A stretch of 64,000 bases of DNA, from positions 34,948 to 98,947 of the forward strand of contig JBBQZZ010000018.1 of assembly GCA_038207265.1 (NCBI GenBank), read 5' to 3'. The position numbers and the translations under genes are program-made. Positions 1-9,439 of the stretch are shown piece by piece (the first letter of the stretch is position 1; every line of letters starts with the position of its first letter). Source of the DNA: JACMLD01 sp038207265. Lineage in GTDB: Bacteria; Bacteroidota; Bacteroidia; Chitinophagales; Chitinophagaceae. Under the pieces are notes generated by a model, which did not search any database, was not told where the DNA came from, and saw only the letters and a list, made by a program, of their open reading frames with translations.

Positions 1-2
1 TG

Positions 3-116
3 GCAACATTAAAAGCGGATGCACAGTTCATACAAATCACTAATGCAGGGATGAAAGAAAGTCATGCACACGATATTGATATTACGAAAGAAGCACCTAA
101 TTATAGCCGGAAATAA
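3..116 (+). CDS. 3' end of an unidentified gene (partial)
   Basis: An open frame enters from the left edge and encodes 37 residues ending in APNYSRK before a TAA stop. The piece is hydrophilic, with no motif I can assign to a family. It lies 108 bp upstream of the DUF4105 gene on the same strand. That it is real rests only on the frame being open to the edge and on protein-like composition. Confidence 0.45.
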   Translation, partial: ATLKADAQFIQITNAGMKESHAHDIDITKEAPNYSRK

Positions 117-224
117 TATATAGCCTGCGTTGCTTTGTAGCTTTGTCAGTAAAGTATATTCAAAATGAGAATGGCTGAATCACATTATGGGTTTCGTGTA
201 TTTTCCCGAACTTGTTGAAAATTT

Positions 225-1376
225 TTGTTTTTGAAAAAAATATTTTCCCTTTCCTTTATTATTTGTTGTTTTCATTTTTGTTTTTCACAGGCAGATTCAT
301 GCCGCCTGCGCATCAGTTTGCTTACCTGCAGTGCAGGAGAAGAATTATTTACAGCCTGGGGACATAGTGCTTTAAGGGTTACTGATAGCAGCAAAGGAAC
401 AGATATCGTGTATAACTATGGATCATTTGATTTTGAGGCAGCCGGTTTTTATGTCAAGTTTGCCAGGGGTAATACGCGATATTTTGTATCGACCAGTAGC
501 TTTGAAGAATTTGTATACGAGTACCGATATTTCAAAAGAGGCATTATTGAACAACACTTAAACCTCAGTTGTATTGAAAAACAAAAATTGGCGGCTGCAT
601 TAATTGAAAACGCAAAAGAAGAAAACAAATATTATCTCTACAATTTCTTATACGATAATTGTTCTTCAAGATTGAGAGATATTGTTTCTAAAAACACCAC
701 GGCCCCGGTTCTGTTCAGCAATATATTAAATCGAAAAAAAACCTTCTGGGACCAGATACATGAAGGGCTTGATAATAATCATAGGACATGGGGCCGCCTG
801 GGAATAGATATTTTACTGGGAAGCATAATGGATCAGGATGCTACAGATAACACCTCAATGTTTTTACCCGATTACCTGATGAAAGGATTTGACAGTGCCC
901 GGATTGGAGAAAAACGCCTGGTAGATAAAAAGCAAATAATTCTACCGGCTGAAATTGAAAACGAACAAACCGGCATTTCTCCATTTTTTGTTTTTAGCAT
1001 TTTATTTGTAGTAGTTGCTGTTTTCAGTTTTATCAACCCCATTTCCCAATCACGCTTATTAACCATATTAGATTTTACCCTTTTTTTTGTTACCGGGTTA
1101 TTAGGAATATTGATATTGTTTCTTTGGTTTGGCAGAATAGATAACGTATGCGGCAATAATTATAATATTATGTGGGCACTGCCTTCACACACAATTATTG
1201 CGTTTCTACTCAATGGAAAAAGAAAATGGCTTAAAACTTACTGGCTGATGACTGCTGCATTTCTGTCAATAACCCTGGTACTTTGGAAATGGCTGCCGCA
1301 GGAATTGAACAATGGTTTGATTCCATTGCTTGCATTGCTTTTATTGAGAAGTATATTCCAATACAAAAAGCAATAA
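225..1376 (+). CDS. DUF4105 family membrane protein
   Basis: 383 aa. Residues 1-21 form a signal peptide or first membrane anchor. The DUF4105 region follows, with CSAGEELFTAWGHSALRV (about 35-52), a segment around YNYGSFDF, and FLYDNCSSRLRDIV near 140-155. The conserved Cys, His and Asn residues make a papain-like fold possible, but the biochemical role is unknown. About five hydrophobic helices fill residues 250-380. An in-frame stop lies just upstream at 216-218, so the start must be TTG at 225 or TTG at 231; no ATG is available nearby. The gene is separated by one base from the following hydrolase, so the two are probably co-transcribed. Confidence 0.8.
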   Translation: MFLKKIFSLSFIICCFHFCFSQADSCRLRISLLTCSAGEELFTAWGHSALRVTDSSKGTDIVYNYGSFDFEAAGFYVKFARGNTRYFVSTSSFEEFVYEYRYFKRGIIEQHLNLSCIEKQKLAAALIENAKEENKYYLYNFLYDNCSSRLRDIVSKNTTAPVLFSNILNRKKTFWDQIHEGLDNNHRTWGRLGIDILLGSIMDQDATDNTSMFLPDYLMKGFDSARIGEKRLVDKKQIILPAEIENEQTGISPFFVFSILFVVVAVFSFINPISQSRLLTILDFTLFFVTGLLGILILFLWFGRIDNVCGNNYNIMWALPSHTIIAFLLNGKRKWLKTYWLMTAAFLSITLVLWKWLPQELNNGLIPLLALLLLRSIFQYKKQ

Positions 1377-1377
1377 C

Positions 1378-2184
1378 ATGACGGAAAAATATATTTTAAT
1401 TCAAAATACTCAGATCTTCTATAAGATAACCGGCAATGGAAAACCAGTAGTGTTGATCCATGGTTTTGCGGAAGACAGTAATGTATGGAAATACCAATGG
1501 GATACTCTTTCAAAAAAATACAAACTTATCATTCCGGATCTTCCCGGCAGTGGAAGATCCGGAATGTTACCAGACATGAGCATTGAGGGGTTGGCAACAT
1601 GTATAAGCGCAATAATTGTTAAGGAAACCAGCCATCAGTTGCCTGTACTGATCGGTCACAGCATGGGCGGATATATTGCATTGGCAATTGCGGCAAAACA
1701 ACCGCGGCTTATCTGCGGCTTAGGTCTTTTTCATTCAACCGCGTTCGCTGATAGTGATGAAAAAAAAGTAGCGCGCAGAAAAAGCATTGAATTTATCCGT
1801 ACCAATGGCAGTTATGAATTCTTAAAACAATCAATACCCAACCTTTTCGCCGAAGCATACCGTACTAAAAACGGAGCTGAGATTCATAGCATGATTGAAT
1901 TTTATAAGGATTTCGACCCCGCAGCACTAATCGCTTATTATGAAGCAATGATACAGAGACCCGACAGAAGAACCTTGTTACCATCCTTTTATGATCCGGT
2001 ACTTTTTATCATTGGAAAAAACGATAAAGCAGTTCCTTTTGAAGACAGTATGAAGCAGCCCGGCCTCACGCAATTATCGTACATTCACATACTTGAAAAT
2101 GCTGCGCATATGGGTATGTGGGAAGAACCCGAAAAAAGCATCGCTGTGTTAGAAGAATTTTTGGCTGCAGTGCATGGTAGCTGA
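1378..2184 (+). CDS. alpha/beta hydrolase
   Basis: 268 aa, single-domain alpha/beta hydrolase of the usual length. The oxyanion strand VVLIHGFAED is near residue 27, the nucleophile elbow is GHSMGGY (about 93-99), the acid residue lies in LFIIGKNDKAVP (about 210-221) and the catalytic His in NAAHMGMWEEPE. No signal peptide, so probably cytoplasmic. The substrate cannot be told from sequence; esters, lactones or C-C bond cleavage are all possible. The start ATG falls one base after the stop of the DUF4105 gene, and the next gene begins 15 bp downstream, so a three-gene transcript is likely. Confidence 0.87.
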   Translation: MTEKYILIQNTQIFYKITGNGKPVVLIHGFAEDSNVWKYQWDTLSKKYKLIIPDLPGSGRSGMLPDMSIEGLATCISAIIVKETSHQLPVLIGHSMGGYIALAIAAKQPRLICGLGLFHSTAFADSDEKKVARRKSIEFIRTNGSYEFLKQSIPNLFAEAYRTKNGAEIHSMIEFYKDFDPAALIAYYEAMIQRPDRRTLLPSFYDPVLFIIGKNDKAVPFEDSMKQPGLTQLSYIHILENAAHMGMWEEPEKSIAVLEEFLAAVHGS

Positions 2185-2199
2185 CCTTGAAGAAGACCC

Positions 2200-4827
2200 A
2201 TGAAAAAAATAATATCGATATTTATCGCGGTACTTTTTATAATCCCCTTATTTGCTGCGCATATAAGGGGCGGTGAAGTTTATTATCGCTATCTCGGTGT
2301 TGGATCAGCCGCAAATCTTTCCAGGTATGAAGTCACCTTAAAGTTATACATCCGTTGCGATGCCACTACTCAGCAATTGGATGCAAGTGAACCATTTACT
2401 GTTTTTACAAAAGTTGATAACAGGCAATTTGGCAATGTATATAATGCCCCTTTATCCAGAGAGCAACAGATCAGTTACGATCCTAATTCAAATCCTTGTA
2501 TCAGCAATCCGCCTAAAGATATCTGTTACCGGATGCGGTTCTATACAGCAATTATTGAATTGCCTGATGACCCCGATGGATATATTATAGCAGTACAACG
2601 TTGTTGCCGAATAGCAGGTATTGAGAATTTGCAGGCGCCCAGTGATAGTTATGGTGCTACTTATTCAAGTGAAATACCCGGTACAAACGTATTACCATTA
2701 CCAGCGCATAACTCCAGCCCTGTCATCAGCGGCAATGATGCGGTTGCTATTTGTGTCGGTTCTTCATTTACTTATGACTTTTCTGCAAAAGATCCGGACG
2801 GCGATTCACTTGTTTATTTTTTGTGTAGCGCTAACCAAGGAGGAAACAGGAGCAATCCTTTACCCAATCCCGCAACACCACCTCCTTTTTCTGAAGTTTC
2901 CTACCAGCCCCCCTATGGCGGTTCATTTCCGTTAGGGCTAAACGCTACCATCAATCCTTCAACGGGAATTATTTCAGGCATTGCGCCTTTTACTTCTGCA
3001 CAATATGTAGTTACCTGTTGCATCAATGAATACCGAAATGGAATACTTATTAATATACACAGGAAAGATATACATCTCAGAATTGCGGATTGTATTCCAT
3101 TAAAAGCTACACTAAAACCTGATTATGATTACTGCGATGATTTTTTTGTGGCATTTAAAAACGAGCAGTCAAATCCACCAGGTTCTGTTTACATCTGGCA
3201 GTATGGCGATGGCTCTAAAGCAGATACATCGCGGGATGCAATGGGTCTGATACAACATAAGTATGCTGACACAGGTACTTACAAGATCAAATTGAAAGTC
3301 ATTTTAGCTGGGCAATGTACTGATTCAACAACTTCAATGGCTAAAGTGTATCCCGGGTTCTATCCTGGTTTTATTGTAACGGGTTCCTGTATATTAAAGG
3401 CATTACAATTTACGGATACTACCAAGACAAAATATGGTGTGGTAAATGCATGGCGATGGGATTTTGGCGATGAAGTAACAGCCGCCGACACTTCTCACCA
3501 GAAAAATCCTACCTGGAAATACAGTACACTGGGCACAAAAAAAGCAGCGCTTATAGTACAAAGCAATAAGGGTTGTATTGATACCGTGTACAGGGATGTT
3601 GTAGTAAAAGATAAACCAATAATCAATCTTTCTTTCAAAGACACTTTGATTTGCAGTAATCTTCCTATACAGGATACTTTGCAACTGCAGGCAGGTGGGC
3701 TGGGTAATTTTTCCTGGACACCTTCCAACAGGATATTGAATGCGAATACAGCCAACCCACTGGTATTTCCTACCAATACCACTACTTACACAGTTCAACT
3801 AGATGAAAATGGTTGTATTAATACAGATTCTGTTAAAGTGCGTGTAGTCGATCACGTTACTTTAGATGCAGGACCCGATACTACCATTTGTCTTACAGAT
3901 GCCATCACACTCCGGCCCAATACCGATGCCCTTGCATTTTTATGGTCGCCTGCTGCTTCGCTCGACAATGCGAAGATTAAAAATCCAATCGCAGCTCCGC
4001 AGGCAACCACAACTTATCAACTGCTGGCTTCCATCGGAAAATGTATTGTGCCCGGCGAGATAAAAGTAACCACGATACCCTACCCGGTTGCCAATGCAGG
4101 TTTCGATACCACCAAATGTTTTAAAGATACTGTTCAGCTCAATGGAAAAATGACCGGTTCAACATTTTTATGGACACCTTCCTATGCGTTGAGCAGTACA
4201 TCCGTACTCAATCCATTTGCTTCACCATTAACAACCACATCGTATGTACTAACAGTGTATGATGTGTTGGGTTGCCCCAAGCCCGGCCGTGATACAGTGG
4301 TAGTGACGGTTCGTCCACCCATAAAAGCATTTGCAGGAAATGATACATCAGCAGTAGTTAATCAGCCCATTAAATTAATGGCATCTGGTGGTCAGCTCTA
4401 CTTATGGTCCCCTTCAACCGATCTCAATTTTAATGACATCCAGGCGCCCACGGCTTTATTTGCTAACAGCGGCGTATATACGTATATAGTAAAAGTATTT
4501 ACACCGGAGAATTGTTTTTCATTCGATACACTGAACATAAAAGTATATAAGACCGCACCGGATATTTTTGTGCCCAACGCCTTCACACCGGGAAAAAATC
4601 AAAACAATCTGTTCCGCCCCATACCCGTGGGAATATCCAGGATAGATTATTTCCGCGTATATAACAGGCTGGGTAATTTAGTATTTAGTTCAAATGATGG
4701 TCGTGGATGGGATGGAACACTTGCCGGTAAAATGCAGGATCCGGATACCTATGTCTGGGTTGTGCAGGGAAGAGATTTTACCGGCAAAATAATTACAAAG
4801 AAAGGCACCATGATCCTGATACGTTAA
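2200..4827 (+). CDS. PKD-type secreted protein with T9SS type B sorting domain
   Basis: 875 aa. A signal peptide (residues 1-19) ends near LFAAH. The middle consists of beta-rich immunoglobulin/PKD-like modules: two segments of the WQYGDGS and WRWDFGDEV type near 333 and 418 are typical PKD cores, followed by three or more repeats of the form DAGPDTTICLTDAITL. The C terminus, from IFVPNAFTPGKNQNNLFRPI through VFSSNDGRGWDGTL to the final ILIR, is the gliding-motility-associated (CHU_C) type B signal. The protein is therefore predicted to cross the outer membrane through the type IX system and to be shed or surface-attached. Specific function is unknown; adhesion is the usual guess. Confidence 0.88.
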   Translation: MKKIISIFIAVLFIIPLFAAHIRGGEVYYRYLGVGSAANLSRYEVTLKLYIRCDATTQQLDASEPFTVFTKVDNRQFGNVYNAPLSREQQISYDPNSNPCISNPPKDICYRMRFYTAIIELPDDPDGYIIAVQRCCRIAGIENLQAPSDSYGATYSSEIPGTNVLPLPAHNSSPVISGNDAVAICVGSSFTYDFSAKDPDGDSLVYFLCSANQGGNRSNPLPNPATPPPFSEVSYQPPYGGSFPLGLNATINPSTGIISGIAPFTSAQYVVTCCINEYRNGILINIHRKDIHLRIADCIPLKATLKPDYDYCDDFFVAFKNEQSNPPGSVYIWQYGDGSKADTSRDAMGLIQHKYADTGTYKIKLKVILAGQCTDSTTSMAKVYPGFYPGFIVTGSCILKALQFTDTTKTKYGVVNAWRWDFGDEVTAADTSHQKNPTWKYSTLGTKKAALIVQSNKGCIDTVYRDVVVKDKPIINLSFKDTLICSNLPIQDTLQLQAGGLGNFSWTPSNRILNANTANPLVFPTNTTTYTVQLDENGCINTDSVKVRVVDHVTLDAGPDTTICLTDAITLRPNTDALAFLWSPAASLDNAKIKNPIAAPQATTTYQLLASIGKCIVPGEIKVTTIPYPVANAGFDTTKCFKDTVQLNGKMTGSTFLWTPSYALSSTSVLNPFASPLTTTSYVLTVYDVLGCPKPGRDTVVVTVRPPIKAFAGNDTSAVVNQPIKLMASGGQLYLWSPSTDLNFNDIQAPTALFANSGVYTYIVKVFTPENCFSFDTLNIKVYKTAPDIFVPNAFTPGKNQNNLFRPIPVGISRIDYFRVYNRLGNLVFSSNDGRGWDGTLAGKMQDPDTYVWVVQGRDFTGKIITKKGTMILIR

Positions 4828-4894
4828 CCGCGGTACATACTTCAGTGCGGTATCTGTTTCTTTATTACTTTCGGTATATATAATTTAAGTATAC

Positions 4895-5653
4895 ATGAAC
4901 AAGATTGCATTTATTACCGGTGCTACTTCAGGTTTTGGAAAAGCGGCCGCCGAAAAATTCGCCGCCAACCAATACAACCTTATTATCAATGGCCGCAGGG
5001 AAGACAGGCTGGCTGCATTAAAAACGGCATTGGAAAAAAAATACAACATCCAAGTTTTGTCACTCGTCTTTGATGTGCGCGATCGCAAAACGGTTTTTGA
5101 AACCATCAACGCAATTCCGGACGAATGGAAACAAATCGATCTGCTGTTAAACAATGCCGGGCTTGCACTGGGCAGGGATTTTTTTGACGAAGCCGACCTC
5201 GACGACTGGGATACCATGCTTGATACCAATGTAAAAGGTTTGTTGTATGTTAGCAAAGCAGTTGTACCGTTTATGAGTAAACGAAAAAAAGGACATATCA
5301 TTAACCTGGGATCTGTGGCAGGCAAAGATGTTTATGAAAAAGGCAACGCATATTGTGCATCCAAATTTGCAGTTGATGCCCTCAGTAAATCTATGCGCAT
5401 AGATTTATTAAGGCACCATATAAAAGTAACGGCGGTTCATCCAGGGGCAGCCGATACAGAATTTTCACTGGTGCGTTTCAAAGGAAGTAAATCAGAAGCC
5501 GACAAAATTTATGAAGGGTACAAACCGCTTTATGCGGAAGACGTTGCGGATGTAATTTATTATTGTACTACTTTACCGGAACATGTTTGTATCAATGATT
5601 TAGTACTGACTTGCACGGCCCAGGCCAATGCATTTTATACCTTTAAAGGGTGA
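4895..5653 (+). CDS. SDR family NAD(P)-dependent oxidoreductase (YdfG-like)
   Basis: 252 aa classical short-chain dehydrogenase. The cofactor loop is TGATSGFGKAAAEK (residues 8-21), with NGRRED after strand 2 favouring NADP. NNAG follows at about 89-92, the catalytic Ser is in INLGSVAG, and the Tyr/Lys pair is YCASKFA. Overall pattern is closest to the YdfG / 3-hydroxy acid dehydrogenase subgroup, which reduces malonic semialdehyde and oxidises serine or allo-threonine; the actual substrate here is inferred only by resemblance. Monocistronic by position. Confidence 0.88.
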   Translation: MNKIAFITGATSGFGKAAAEKFAANQYNLIINGRREDRLAALKTALEKKYNIQVLSLVFDVRDRKTVFETINAIPDEWKQIDLLLNNAGLALGRDFFDEADLDDWDTMLDTNVKGLLYVSKAVVPFMSKRKKGHIINLGSVAGKDVYEKGNAYCASKFAVDALSKSMRIDLLRHHIKVTAVHPGAADTEFSLVRFKGSKSEADKIYEGYKPLYAEDVADVIYYCTTLPEHVCINDLVLTCTAQANAFYTFKG

Positions 5654-5720
5654 TTTCAGTCTTTTCGTCGAATTTCCTGAGCTATTTCACTTAGTCACCT
5701 ATATTTTAGCTGGTATGTAC

Positions 5721-5750
5721 TTTGTATTGTCACAATTGTGATCTATTTTG
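5721..5750 (+). promoter_or_regulatory. candidate promoter with a perfect palindrome in its spacer
   Basis: TTTG at 5721-5724 is followed after 19 bp by TATTTTG at 5744-5750, one base short of the Bacteroidota -7 consensus TAnnTTTG. Between them lies the perfect 12-bp palindrome TCACAATTGTGA (5730-5741), placed where a repressor would occlude polymerase. It would drive the gene starting at 5791. Confidence 0.4.
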
Positions 5751-5790
5751 GGAAAGACATAATCCGAAATCTTACCAAAAACCCTGACAA

Positions 5791-6276
5791 ATGAAAAACA
5801 TCCTGAGCAAAAGCCCGGTATTAATTGCACTTTTTTTACTCTCCCTCACCGCAAAGGCACAGGACGATGTGATTAGACTTGAAAGCTGCATGAATGAATC
5901 TTACAAGCCCCAGATAGACAGCCTTAAACAATTATTTTCATCAAAAGGATATGAAGTGGTTCGCGAAGCTTCCATAAAAATGGAAAGCGAATACGAAATG
6001 CCCATTGTTGTCCCTTTAACGCAGGGTGCATGGTACCAATTCATTTTTATTGGTGATCCTTCTTCCAAGCTTTATGAAGTTCGTATGTATGACTGGAACG
6101 AACGGGAAGTTGTTTACAAAAAGAATATGTGGGGCGATGTAGATGGCAATATCATCAGCTATCCCTATGTTTCACAGTTTACAGAATACCATCTTATAAA
6201 ACCTGTGCAGGTAAACAAACAAAAGAAAAAGGGTTTATGCGGGTATGTAATCCTGCTAAAGAAAACACACCAATAA
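5791..6276 (+). CDS. secreted protein of unknown function
   Basis: 161 aa. Residues 1-23 are a clear signal peptide ending LSLTAKAQ. The mature part is a small mixed alpha/beta domain with WYQFIFIGDPSSKLYEVRMYD in the centre; I recognise no family. The last 20 residues are rich in lysine. It has its own upstream region with a palindrome-containing promoter candidate and is followed by convergent genes, so it is probably transcribed alone. A periplasmic location is the only functional statement the sequence supports. Confidence 0.7.
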   Translation: MKNILSKSPVLIALFLLSLTAKAQDDVIRLESCMNESYKPQIDSLKQLFSSKGYEVVREASIKMESEYEMPIVVPLTQGAWYQFIFIGDPSSKLYEVRMYDWNEREVVYKKNMWGDVDGNIISYPYVSQFTEYHLIKPVQVNKQKKKGLCGYVILLKKTHQ

Positions 6277-6304
6277 TCAGCTAACCAAATAATTTTAGAT
6301 TGCT

Positions 6305-6931
6305 TCAGTCTTTAACCCAATCATTGAAGAAGGAATATCCCCTTGCGCCAGCCACTACATTTTTTACATGGCCCTCTTTATCAATCAGGATAGATATAGG
6401 CCTTGTACCAATGCTATCCAATAAAGCATGTGATCTGTAGGTGCCATAAATGATATTCCGGGGAACAGTTTGTATAAATTTTTCTACGGTTCCATCCGCC
6501 TCGTCTGATAATGCAATTACCACAAATTCCTTATTTTTTGAATCCGCTTTTAATGTATTCAAATCGGGCAATTCTCTCCTGCAGGGACCACACCAGGTGG
6601 CCCACACATTCAGAATAATGGTTTTTCCTTTGTAATTAGCAAGTTCATCTGCACGATGTTCTGTAAGATTATTAAATTTCAACTGGCTGAGTTCTTTTCC
6701 TTCATATTTTAAAACAGCGGACAAGGGTTGTTGAAAATTTCGTTGAACCATAAAAAAAAGAAACAGGGCAATGCACAAATAAACCAATTCCGTAAACAAT
6801 TTCGTCCACTCTTTCCTGCTAGAAGGAAGTAGTTGATGGTTGTTTCGCGCAGAACGGACAATGCCCCAAATAGAATGCAGCATCAATCCTATAATGAAAA
6901 TTTTCAACCACCATACCAATGTTGGAGTCAT
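6305..6931 (-). CDS. TlpA-like membrane-anchored thiol-disulfide oxidoreductase
   Basis: 208 aa. Two hydrophobic segments (about 7-26 and 47-63) anchor the protein. The C-terminal thioredoxin fold carries LNVWATWCGPCRRELPDL, the CxxC active site of the TlpA/ResA group, and a cis-proline region around IGTRPISILIDKEG. The fold probably faces the periplasm, where such proteins reduce or oxidise cysteine pairs, for example during cytochrome c maturation. It lies 17 bp downstream of the trans-sulfuration enzyme on the same strand, which suggests a sulfur-related transcript, though this link is only positional. Confidence 0.85.
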   Translation of the reverse strand: MTPTLVWWLKIFIIGLMLHSIWGIVRSARNNHQLLPSSRKEWTKLFTELVYLCIALFLFFMVQRNFQQPLSAVLKYEGKELSQLKFNNLTEHRADELANYKGKTIILNVWATWCGPCRRELPDLNTLKADSKNKEFVVIALSDEADGTVEKFIQTVPRNIIYGTYRSHALLDSIGTRPISILIDKEGHVKNVVAGARGYSFFNDWVKD

Positions 6932-6948
6932 ATGATTTATTAAACCGG

Positions 6949-8169
6949 TTACAGGGCCTGTTCCAGGTCGGCAAGAATATCCTGAATATTTTCAATTCCA
7001 ATACTCATACGTATAAGTCCGTCTGTGATGCCCGATTTTTCGCGGATTTCTTTCGGTACGCTGAAATGACTCATGCTGGCAGGATGCGATATCAATGTAT
7101 CTACAGTACCCAACGACACGGCACGGGTACACATCTTTAATTTATCAATAAAATTTTTCCCTGCGGCAAGTCCGCCTTTCAACTCTATACTCATCATGGG
7201 CCCGGGATGGCGCATTTGCTTTGCCGACACATTATAATCCGGATGATCGGGCAGGCCATTATAATTCACTTTTGCAATGCTTTTATGATCATTTAAATAA
7301 TGAGCTACCGCCATGGCATTGCTACAATGTCTTTCCATCCGAAGCTCAAGTGTTTTTATACCCAATGTAAGCAGGTAGGCATCGAAAGCATTTGAATTTC
7401 CACCCAGCAACCGATACCATTTGGTCATTTTAGTTTTCATCTTTTCAATATCCTTTCCAATTAATACACCACCGATGGCAGTACCATGACCATTCAAAAA
7501 TTTGGTGGTGGAATGAAACACAAAATCAACTCCGTATCTAAAGGGTTGCTGCAGATAAGGAGTGGCAAATGTATTGTCTACCGATACCCCGATTGAATAT
7601 TGGCGTGCCAGGCCCGTTAATGCTTCTATATCCACACATTGTATAGTAGGGTTGGCCGGTGTTTCAAGATGCATCCATTTAATTCCCGCGTTTTTTTTCA
7701 TCAGCAATTCAGTTGCACTCAAATCACGCAAATCAGCAATGATCACCTCAATTCCCAATGGAGGTAATACATTGTTTAATAATTCATGCGTACCGCCATA
7801 TAAAGAATAATGAGATATAATCGTGTCTCCTTTCTCAAGGTTGGCCAGAAACAATGTTGTCATAGCGGCTTGTCCACTCGCATGCAAAAATGCTTTCAGT
7901 TCCAGGGCAGCTCCACTTTTATCTTTAATACCAAATGATTCAAGTGCGCAGATTTTTTTTTCTGCTTCTGTGAAGCTCGGATTACCCCATCGTGTATAGA
8001 TATAGCCCTCTTCCTGCCCCGCAAATTTTCTCATTCCCTGGTCCGCATTGTCAAAAGTAAAAGTTGATGTGGCATAGATCGGCGTCAGGTGAGAATTCAG
8101 GGGATCGTTATCGTGCCCGGCATGTACCGCTACTGAACTAAGTCCGGTGACAGAAAAATTTTTATCCAT
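6949..8169 (-). CDS. trans-sulfuration PLP enzyme (cystathionine gamma-synthase / methionine gamma-lyase family)
   Basis: 406 aa, fold type I PLP enzyme of the Cys/Met metabolism family. The internal aldimine lysine is K223 in FVFHSTTKFLNGH; YTRWGNPSF (about 58-66) matches the phosphate-binding Tyr/Arg segment, and DNTFATPY (198-205) contains the cofactor-binding Asp. At the position where methionine gamma-lyases usually have Cys (YGCT), this protein has YGGTH, which favours a cystathionine gamma-synthase or O-acetylhomoserine sulfhydrylase type of activity over a lyase. The assignment within the family is tentative. Likely cytoplasmic homotetramer. Confidence 0.87.
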   Translation of the reverse strand: MDKNFSVTGLSSVAVHAGHDNDPLNSHLTPIYATSTFTFDNADQGMRKFAGQEEGYIYTRWGNPSFTEAEKKICALESFGIKDKSGAALELKAFLHASGQAAMTTLFLANLEKGDTIISHYSLYGGTHELLNNVLPPLGIEVIIADLRDLSATELLMKKNAGIKWMHLETPANPTIQCVDIEALTGLARQYSIGVSVDNTFATPYLQQPFRYGVDFVFHSTTKFLNGHGTAIGGVLIGKDIEKMKTKMTKWYRLLGGNSNAFDAYLLTLGIKTLELRMERHCSNAMAVAHYLNDHKSIAKVNYNGLPDHPDYNVSAKQMRHPGPMMSIELKGGLAAGKNFIDKLKMCTRAVSLGTVDTLISHPASMSHFSVPKEIREKSGITDGLIRMSIGIENIQDILADLEQAL

Positions 8170-8227
8170 ACAAATTCATTTCTTTTGAACAATAATTTAA
8201 ACCTCAGGTTGAATGAAACTATGGGAA

Positions 8228-9226
8228 TCAAGAGTTATATCCCCATTTCACAAGCGTAGCACCCCATGTAAATCCACCACCAAATGCAGCCATGACGATA
8301 ATATCACCTTTTTTCAATTGCTTTTCCCAATCCCATAAACAAAGTGGTATGGTTGCGGCAGTTGTATTACCATAACGTTGTATGTTGATCATTACTTTGT
8401 CTTTTGAAAGACCAATACGTTTGGCAGTTGCATCAATGATGCGCAGATTGGCCTGGTGCGGAACCAACCATGCAATATCATTTCCCGACAGTTGATTGCG
8501 CTCCAGTAATTCCGCGGTAACGTCCGCCATTCCTTTGACCGCAAATTTGAAAACCGCGGGTCCTTCCTGGTAAGCGAAATGTTCTTTCATGGTAACTGTT
8601 TCAACACTTGCCGGTTTAAGGGAACCACCGGCTTTCATATGCAGGTATCCTCTGCCGCTGCCATCGCTTTTTAAAATACTGTCTTTTATTCCGTATCCTT
8701 CCGTATTGGATTCAAGTAATATAGCGCCGGCACCATCACCAAAAAGAATACAGGTATTTCTATCAGTATAATCAACAATGGCACTCATCTTATCTGCGCC
8801 CACTATCACAACTTTTTTAAATCGCCCGCTTTCTATAAAACTTGCACCCGTTGTTACAGCATATAAAAAACCGGAACAGGCTGCGCTCAAATCAAATCCC
8901 CACGCGTTGACAGCGCCAATTTTATCGCAAATAATGTTTGCTGTAGCCGGAAAAACCATATCGGGAGTAACCGTGGCTACAATCATACAGTCAATTTCTG
9001 CCGGGCTGATTCCTCTTTTCTTACAAAGCTCTACAACGGCGGGTATCGCAAGATCGGAAGTAGCTTTTCCATCTCCTTTCAAAATTCTTCTTTCAGCAAT
9101 ACCGGTACGGGTACGAATCCATTCATCGTTCGTATCCACCATTTTTTCCAGGTCAAAATTTGTGAGTTTGTCTTCAGGAACATAGCCACCTATAGCAGTT
9201 ATAGTAGCCGAAACAGGTTGAATCAT
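8228..9226 (-). CDS. fabH: beta-ketoacyl-ACP synthase III
   Basis: 332 aa. FabH starts fatty acid synthesis by condensing acetyl-CoA (or a branched acyl-CoA) with malonyl-ACP. The catalytic triad is visible: C117 in FDLSAACSGFLYAV, His in VPHQANLRIID (about residue 253) and Asn in QRYGNTTAATIPL. Length and the N-terminal DEWIRTRTGIAERR segment are typical. A -7 like box on the minus strand (TACATTTG, 9288-9295) lies about 60 bp upstream of the ATG. It is divergent from ruvA. Confidence 0.94.
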   Translation of the reverse strand: MIQPVSATITAIGGYVPEDKLTNFDLEKMVDTNDEWIRTRTGIAERRILKGDGKATSDLAIPAVVELCKKRGISPAEIDCMIVATVTPDMVFPATANIICDKIGAVNAWGFDLSAACSGFLYAVTTGASFIESGRFKKVVIVGADKMSAIVDYTDRNTCILFGDGAGAILLESNTEGYGIKDSILKSDGSGRGYLHMKAGGSLKPASVETVTMKEHFAYQEGPAVFKFAVKGMADVTAELLERNQLSGNDIAWLVPHQANLRIIDATAKRIGLSKDKVMINIQRYGNTTAATIPLCLWDWEKQLKKGDIIVMAAFGGGFTWGATLVKWGYNS

Positions 9227-9439
9227 ACTATGGGATCTAGTGAGTAAATTTTGGTAAAAGTAATTATTTATTGATGTGGAAATGTGACAAATGTAGAAAC
9301 CTGCAAGTAAGTCAGGCAGTAGTTTTAATATTCATAGGTAGCTTCCCAAATATATTTGTTTTATCAGAACATGAACTATTAGGTGGTACGTCATTCTATC
9401 ACTGCCTGCTTTCATCACAATATTCTTATTTTCGCAGCC

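Noticed and set aside
4885..5325. 146-codon frame opposite the SDR gene
   Set aside because: Antisense shadow of a gene with complete SDR motifs.
9383..9439. N-terminal extension of RuvA by 19 residues
   Set aside because: RuvA proteins begin at MIAFLKG; the extension has no counterpart and starts within the likely leader.
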